NCBI GenBank assembly: GCA_943324415.2
Contig: CALPLN020000016.1
Coordinates: 1 to 20,024, forward strand
Length of the DNA: 20,024 nucleotides
Direction of reading: 5' to 3'
From: Sediminibacterium ginsengisoli
GTDB lineage: Bacteria; Bacteroidota; Bacteroidia; Chitinophagales; Chitinophagaceae
In this document: positions 16,074 to 20,024 of the stretch, one piece after another
Position numbering within the stretch: position 1 is the first letter of the stretch
Layout of the letters: every line of letters starts with the position of its first letter
Made by a program: the position numbers and the translations under genes
Notes under the pieces: generated by a model
Databases searched by the model: none
Seen by the model: only the letters and a program-made list of their open reading frames with translations
What the model was told of the DNA's origin: nothing

Positions 16074-17655
16074 GTAAAATTGGTGCCGGTATCTTTTGAC
16101 AATTTTTGAATCGATACACATAAAATACTCTTAATACCAATCCCCTCTTTTGAATTTGTATTGTATCGGTTTTACCCATTTTCTCAAAATAGGGCAAAAT
16201 TGAAATTGTAGGATCAAAAGGTAAATTAGAAGGTTGTATAAAATAGGCATCTTGTCCAATTTGCAAATTGGGTTGGTCTTGATTCAGCCATGCAAATTTA
16301 TGTACCTCCTCAAGTGCCCCAATCGCAATCACTTGTTTTTGAATGGGTCTGGCTGTATAAAATAAAATATGTCCTGCTGGAAACCATTTAGAGACCAATA
16401 TGGGCGCTTTATCCTGAACCACCCCCATCTTTGAATCACGCTCTGTCAAGGCCTTAAAATCGGCACTAAATTGCGTCCAACCGGTTACATCATTGATTGG
16501 ATTGTACTCCCCTAGGTTTTCGGGTGTTTTGGAGCCTAATTGGATCGGGAATACATGCACTAGGAATACAAAACCAACAAGCAGTATCCCAAGAAAGCCC
16601 ATGGCTAATTTAATGAGGCCTGGGAAAAGTGGCATTGATACCTGGGACCAATACACGCCTGCGATTAAAAATAAGGCAATAAAACCAGGACCAGTCCAAT
16701 GTGGTAAAGTGGGATTGAATAAAGAGACACCCCAAAACAAGCCTATTAAGGGAAGGCTAAGCCATAATAATAAAGATAAGATGATAGCAGACTGCTGTTG
16801 AATGACTTTATGCTGTTGGAAAATAGCATTTAACTTTTTAAATCGAATCAATGGGATCAAGCAAGTAATATACACCAAAGGATTTTGGTACAAGAACTCC
16901 CCAAAAATTTGTTGGGCAAAGCTTTCCAATTGGATTCCCGAATGCAAGACACGCTTAGAATGAAATTTGTACGTAATAAAATCATACTCCATATTCCAAT
17001 ACAAAATTGGCATTACAACACCTATGGTCACTACAAATGCGATGTACAATAAAGGTTGCTTGAGTGTTTTGATTTGATGGAATAAAATAAAGCCACCGAA
17101 GCCAGCCCACAAATACAATCCATGTACTTTACTGAGTGTGGCTAAACCAATCAATAAGCCTAACCCTAACCAATGCATCGTTTTAAACAAATGGGGCTTG
17201 ACAACCCACTTAGCCATTAAGTAAATACTCCAAGTGAAAAATAACAACTGTGGACTATCCGGCATGATAAATAAGCCCGCAATGATACTTGTGTAAATTG
17301 AAAATGTATATAACAACGAGGCTATCCATCCAGCACGTTCCGAATGAATTAAAGTACCCGTCTGAAAAACTATCCAAGTGGAGACGGCAGCAGCTAAGAT
17401 ACTTCCAAGCCGCATGGATAAAGTGGAGACCCAATGTAAATTAAGGGTAGACAATTGTATCATCCATCCCACCATTGGCGGATGATCAAAATGATTCCAA
17501 TCTGGTTGAACAGCATAAGTGTAATAATACACTTCATCGTTACCTAATTCAAACAAAAAAGATAAAGCCAATTTTACAATGACTGCAATTCCGATTAACC
17601 AGATTGTCTTTTTAGGATAATCCAACTTTGAATATTGCATAGCCCAATGATTCAT
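16063..17655 (-). CDS. GT39/ArnT-like membrane glycosyltransferase
   Basis: A 530-residue polytopic membrane protein with roughly 10-12 transmembrane segments in its first two thirds and a soluble C-terminal portion. The first extracytoplasmic loop carries ELGNDEVYYYTYA with the acidic pair Asp40/Glu41, followed by DHPPMVGW (57-64). This arrangement is typical of the dolichyl-phosphate-mannose-protein mannosyltransferase superfamily (PMT_2, ArnT-like), whose members transfer sugars from polyprenyl-phosphate donors to lipids or proteins on the periplasmic side. Donor and acceptor cannot be told from sequence. The ATG at 17655 follows the aroQ stop with no intervening base, so the two are translationally coupled; a second ATG at 17640 is an alternative start. 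The 3' end overlaps tamB by 11 bases. The family is secure, the specific role is not. Confidence 0.87.
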   Translation of the reverse strand: MNHWAMQYSKLDYPKKTIWLIGIAVIVKLALSFLFELGNDEVYYYTYAVQPDWNHFDHPPMVGWMIQLSTLNLHWVSTLSMRLGSILAAAVSTWIVFQTGTLIHSERAGWIASLLYTFSIYTSIIAGLFIMPDSPQLLFFTWSIYLMAKWVVKPHLFKTMHWLGLGLLIGLATLSKVHGLYLWAGFGGFILFHQIKTLKQPLLYIAFVVTIGVVMPILYWNMEYDFITYKFHSKRVLHSGIQLESFAQQIFGEFLYQNPLVYITCLIPLIRFKKLNAIFQQHKVIQQQSAIILSLLLWLSLPLIGLFWGVSLFNPTLPHWTGPGFIALFLIAGVYWSQVSMPLFPGLIKLAMGFLGILLVGFVFLVHVFPIQLGSKTPENLGEYNPINDVTGWTQFSADFKALTERDSKMGVVQDKAPILVSKWFPAGHILFYTARPIQKQVIAIGALEEVHKFAWLNQDQPNLQIGQDAYFIQPSNLPFDPTISILPYFEKMGKTDTIQIQKRGLVLRVFYVYRFKNCQKIPAPILPKK

Positions 17656-18093
17656 TTATGATTTACTTGCTGCTTGATCTACAAACCATTCTGTAGCAAG
17701 ATGATATCCACGAAGCCCTAAGCCAACAATAGACCCAACGGCTTTTGCTGATACATGAGAAATTTTTCTGAAATCTTCTCTAGCATGCACATTGCTAATA
17801 TGCACTTCTATGACAGGGGTTTGAATAGAAGCGATTGCATCCCCAATGGCAATGGATGTATGCGTATAGGCTGCGGGATTTAATATCATCCCGTCTTGGT
17901 TAAAACCGTATTGTTGAATCGCGTTCACAATCTCCCCTTCTACATTCGATTGAAAATAAGTAAAATTAACTTGAGGGAATTTTTGTTTTAACTGAATTAA
18001 GAAATCATCAAAGCTTTCATTACCATAAACACCTGGTTCACGCTTACCTAATAAATTTAAATTAGGGCCATTGATGATGGTAATATTAAGCAT
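17656..18093 (-). CDS. aroQ: Type II 3-dehydroquinate dehydratase
   Basis: This enzyme catalyses the reversible trans-dehydration of 3-dehydroquinate to 3-dehydroshikimate, the third step of the shikimate pathway to aromatic amino acids. The 145-residue length is standard for the dodecameric type II family. The motifs are complete: INGPNLNLLGKREPGVYG with Arg18 and the catalytic Tyr23, NPAAYTH with Asn72 and His78, and VHISNVHAREDFR with His98, Ser100-Asn101, Arg105 and Arg109, then GLGLRGY. The gene starts 23 bases after carA and its stop directly precedes the GT39 start. The three probably form one operon read from the carA promoter. Cytoplasmic. No anomalies seen. Confidence 0.97.
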   Translation of the reverse strand: MLNITIINGPNLNLLGKREPGVYGNESFDDFLIQLKQKFPQVNFTYFQSNVEGEIVNAIQQYGFNQDGMILNPAAYTHTSIAIGDAIASIQTPVIEVHISNVHAREDFRKISHVSAKAVGSIVGLGLRGYHLATEWFVDQAASKS

Positions 18094-18116
18094 ATTTCTG
18101 ATTTTTTTATGTCAAA

Positions 18117-19211
18117 TTAGTTCGCCTTCATTAAGGCAATAAAATCATCAAATAAATAACGACTGTCGTGCGGACCAGGAGTGGCTTCTGGATGATACTG
18201 CACACTAAATGCAGGACGATCTTTTAAGCGAATGCCCTCAATAGAATCATCGTTTAAATTTACATGTGATACTTCCACATTTGGATGCGATTTCACAGCA
18301 TCAGGATCTACTCCGAAGCCATGATTCTGAGTGGTAATTTCTGATCTTCCAGTGATGACATTTTTAACAGGATGATTTAATCCTCTATGTCCATGGTGCA
18401 TTTTAAATGTGGGAATATCATTGGCGCGTGCCAATAATTGATGCCCTAAACAGATACCGAATAAAGGTTTTTTCTCTGCTAAAATTTCTTTGATTGTTTT
18501 AACTTCGTAATCCATTGGAGCTGGATCACCAGGACCATTCGATAAAAAATAGCCAGTTGGATTAAACGATTTTAAAGTAGCAAAATCCGTCTTTGCTGGA
18601 TGCACTCTTACATGCGCTCCTCTATCTATCAAACATTGTAAAATATTTTGTTTAACTCCAAAGTCCAATACAGCCACTTTGATGGGAGAATCTACATCCC
18701 CTAATTCATACACTTCGTTCGTGCTTACTGTACTTGCTAATTCTAAGCCATCCATACTTGGTACTTTAGCTAACTGTGCTTTCAACGCATCCACATCTAA
18801 ATTATCAGACGAAATAATGCAATTCATTGCACCAGATTGACGCACATGTGTCACCAATGCTCTTGTGTCTACGCCTTCGATTGATACGATATTATTTTGA
18901 ACTAAATAATCGTTCAAATTTCCATCAGCCTGAGCACGACTATATTTTTCTTCTAAATTTCTTCCAATTAAACCATGAATTTTGACTGACTTACTTTCTA
19001 CATCAGTTGCTTTTACCCCATAATTACCAATATGCACATTGCTCATGATAATGATTTGTCCAGTATAACTCGGATCAGTAAAAACTTCTTGATAACCCGT
19101 CATACCTGTGTTAAAACAGATCTCACCAGTCGTGGTTCCAATTTTTCCAAAAGCTTGACCATGAAAAACGTTCCCATCTGCTAAAACTAAAATTGCTGGT
19201 TGTGTGGTCAT
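18117..19211 (-). CDS. carA: Carbamoyl-phosphate synthase small (glutaminase) subunit
   Basis: CarA hydrolyses glutamine and passes ammonia to CarB, which makes carbamoyl phosphate for pyrimidine and arginine synthesis. From the ATG at 19211 the product has 364 residues. The N-terminal CarA-specific domain (about 5-135) includes CFNTGMTGYQEVFTDPSY. The class I glutamine amidotransferase domain (about 178-360) has the nucleophile Cys254 in FGICLGHQ and the His340/Glu342 pair in YHPEATPGP. An in-frame ATG at 19247 would add 12 residues, but it lies upstream of the predicted transcription start, and MTTQPAILVLADG is the normal CarA beginning, so 19211 is chosen. carB is not adjacent in this window. 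The gene follows rplQ after a terminator and leads the carA-aroQ-GT39 operon. Confidence 0.96.
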   Translation of the reverse strand: MTTQPAILVLADGNVFHGQAFGKIGTTTGEICFNTGMTGYQEVFTDPSYTGQIIIMSNVHIGNYGVKATDVESKSVKIHGLIGRNLEEKYSRAQADGNLNDYLVQNNIVSIEGVDTRALVTHVRQSGAMNCIISSDNLDVDALKAQLAKVPSMDGLELASTVSTNEVYELGDVDSPIKVAVLDFGVKQNILQCLIDRGAHVRVHPAKTDFATLKSFNPTGYFLSNGPGDPAPMDYEVKTIKEILAEKKPLFGICLGHQLLARANDIPTFKMHHGHRGLNHPVKNVITGRSEITTQNHGFGVDPDAVKSHPNVEVSHVNLNDDSIEGIRLKDRPAFSVQYHPEATPGPHDSRYLFDDFIALMKAN

Positions 19212-19234
19212 ATCGATATCTAGATTTAAGAATT

Positions 19235-19265
19235 CAAAAATAGGCAAAAAAAAGGCAAGACCAAA
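19235..19265 (-). promoter_or_regulatory. carA promoter of Bacteroidota type (TTTG-N19-TATTTTTG)
   Basis: On the minus strand a TTTG (19265-19262) is followed after exactly 19 bases by TATTTTTG (19242-19235). Both match the -33 and -7 consensus elements known from Bacteroidota (TTTG and TAnnTTTG) in full. The expected start site is near 19229, which gives a leader of about 18 nt to the ATG at 19211. The TTTG is the loop of the rplQ terminator and the spacer contains its T tract, so promoter and terminator overlap. Confidence 0.65.
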
Positions 19266-19275
19266 GTCTTGCCTT
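19246..19275 (-). terminator. Intrinsic terminator after rplQ
   Basis: Reading the minus strand, AAGGCAAGAC (19275-19266) pairs perfectly with GTCTTGCCTT (19261-19252) across a TTTG loop. Eight T in a row (19253-19246) form the distal arm end and tail. It lies 23 bases after the rplQ stop and so ends the ribosomal-protein/rpoA transcription unit. Confidence 0.92.
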
Positions 19276-19297
19276 ATATGTAAAATGAATTAATTCA

Positions 19298-19834
19298 TTA
19301 TTCAGCTGAAGGAGTTTCTTCAGTAGATGCAGCTGGCTCAGCTGGCGCTTCTTCTGCTGGTGCAGCAGTTTCAGCAGCTTTCTTAGGAGCAGCAGTTGCT
19401 TTGCTTCTACGTGTCTTTTTAGCTGGTTCAGTAGCAGAAGCTATTGAGTTACCATAGATTTCGTTGAAGTCTACTAATTCGATCATCGCTTTTTCAGCAT
19501 TGTCACCTGGACGAATACCTAATTTGATGATACGAGTATATCCACCTGGGCGTGTAGCAATCTTAGGCGCAACCACTGTAAATAATTCTTTAACAGCAGT
19601 CTTGTCGTTTAAATAACTGAACACCACTCTGTGGTTATGGCTGATTTCCTCTTTAGAAGCTGTTTTCTTAGTCTTAGTAATTAACGGCTCAACGTATTTT
19701 CTTAAAGCTTTAGCTTTAGCTAAAGTTGTAACAATACGCTTGTGCGTAATAATTTGACAAGCTAAGTTCATCAATAAGGCTTCTCTGTGTGCCTTCTTTC
19801 TTCCAAGGTTGTTGTTTTTGTCTCCGTGACGCAT
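19298..19834 (-). CDS. rplQ: 50S ribosomal protein L17 with an Ala/Glu/Pro-rich C-terminal extension
   Basis: L17 is a large-subunit protein near the peptide exit tunnel. The N-terminus MRHGDKNNNLGRKKAHREALL is diagnostic, and the conserved core runs to about residue 125 (IRPGDNAEKAMIELVDF). The core is followed by about 50 residues of low complexity, first basic (KKTRRSK) and then rich in Ala, Glu and Pro. The total is 178 residues against about 120-130 for L17 in Escherichia coli. Such extensions are common in Bacteroidota and are probably disordered. The gene follows rpoA on the same strand after a 94-base gap, the standard order at the end of the alpha operon, and is followed by a strong terminator. 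Confidence 0.98.
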   Translation of the reverse strand: MRHGDKNNNLGRKKAHREALLMNLACQIITHKRIVTTLAKAKALRKYVEPLITKTKKTASKEEISHNHRVVFSYLNDKTAVKELFTVVAPKIATRPGGYTRIIKLGIRPGDNAEKAMIELVDFNEIYGNSIASATEPAKKTRRSKATAAPKKAAETAAPAEEAPAEPAASTEETPSAE

Positions 19835-19850
19835 GACATTTAAGTTTTAT

Positions 19851-19892
19851 CCTTACACCGTGTCAGGAATTGTAAGGTTTGAGCTTTCGCTC
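19851..19892 (-). other. Two potential RNA hairpins in the rpoA-rplQ gap
   Basis: On the transcribed minus strand, GAGC-GAAA-GCTC (19892-19881) forms a 4-bp stem closed by a GNRA-type tetraloop. Three bases later CCTTACA (19877-19871) pairs perfectly with TGTAAGG (19857-19851) across 13 bases. No T run follows, so neither is a terminator. They lie directly before the rplQ start region and could influence rplQ translation or mRNA processing; no known r-protein regulatory motif is recognised. Confidence 0.45.
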
Positions 19893-19928
19893 GGTTATAA
19901 ATAGTGACTTACTAAAAATCTTTGCAGA

Positions 19929-20024
19929 CTATTGTAAATCTAATTTGTCTAATCCTAATTTACCTAAGTCCATTCCAAAGCTCAATCCTCTTTCGATCAA
20001 TACTTGCTCGATTTCAGATAAAGA
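19929..20024 (-). CDS. rpoA: DNA-directed RNA polymerase alpha subunit, C-terminal end (partial)
   Basis: The minus strand is open from the window edge to a TAG at 19931-19929 and encodes 31 residues. They begin SLSEIEQVLIERGLSFGM and end in a Lys/Asp/Leu-rich tail (DKLDLQ). The pattern SL.EI..VL...GLS.GM is the last helix region of the alpha C-terminal domain, which contacts promoter DNA and activators. The position directly before rplQ on the same strand is the conserved order at the end of the alpha operon and confirms the call. The rest of the gene lies beyond the right edge. Confidence 0.93.
   Translation of the reverse strand, partial: SLSEIEQVLIERGLSFGMDLGKLGLDKLDLQ

Noticed and set aside
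16493..16801. 102-codon plus-strand open frame inside the GT39 gene
   Set aside because: It is antisense to transmembrane-coding sequence, shows no recognisable motif and has no promoter or neighbour supporting it.
19246..19275. The hairpin before carA as a pyrimidine-responsive attenuator or riboswitch
   Set aside because: The predicted carA transcription start lies downstream of the hairpin, there is no leader peptide or anti-terminator alternative, and the position 23 bases after rplQ fits a plain terminator.

Overview
The window looks like a stretch of ordinary chromosome from an AT-rich member of the Bacteroidota, most plausibly Chitinophagaceae or a close relative. Supporting this are the rpoA-rplQ-carA gene order, an L17 protein with an Ala/Glu/Pro-rich tail, a large TamB-like protein, secreted M14 peptidase and PIG-L enzymes with extra C-terminal domains, and a TTTG-N19-TAnnTTTG promoter of the Bacteroidota type. 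The family-level placement is inference; no rRNA or other decisive marker is present.

Layout from left to right. Positions 1-150 hold the Lys/Ala/Pro-repeat tail of a histone H1-like or HU-like protein, followed by a clear intrinsic terminator. A PolX-family gene (256-1929) has an intact PHP nuclease domain but a polymerase palm that has lost key aspartates. It converges on a cytoplasmic GH13 alpha-amylase-like gene (1926-3185, minus), which is divergent from an APC-family amino acid permease (3220-4554, plus). A minus-strand operon follows, transcribed from 9487 to 4495: a secreted M14 zinc carboxypeptidase, a secreted PIG-L deacetylase and a 56-residue two-helix membrane protein. The small gene's 3' end lies antisense inside the permease gene. 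A short divergent promoter region with a perfect 9-bp inverted repeat separates this operon from gamma-glutamyltransferase (9628-11355) and a 1562-residue TamB-like protein (11385-16073). The right-hand part is read on the minus strand: rpoA (3' end only) and rplQ, then a terminator, then carA, aroQ and a GT39-type membrane glycosyltransferase.

Functionally this is a mix of housekeeping genes (transcription, ribosome, pyrimidine/arginine precursor, shikimate pathway), envelope biogenesis (TamB, GT39) and periplasmic or surface degradation of peptides, gamma-glutamyl compounds and N-acetyl sugars (M14, GGT, PIG-L). I see no insertion sequence, phage gene, CRISPR array, tRNA, rRNA or defence island, and no convincing undescribed multi-gene system. 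The most useful leads are small-scale: a carA promoter whose -33 element appears to be the loop of the upstream rplQ terminator, the polymerase-degenerate PolX, the tightly coupled small membrane protein, and several convergent gene pairs that overlap at their stops.
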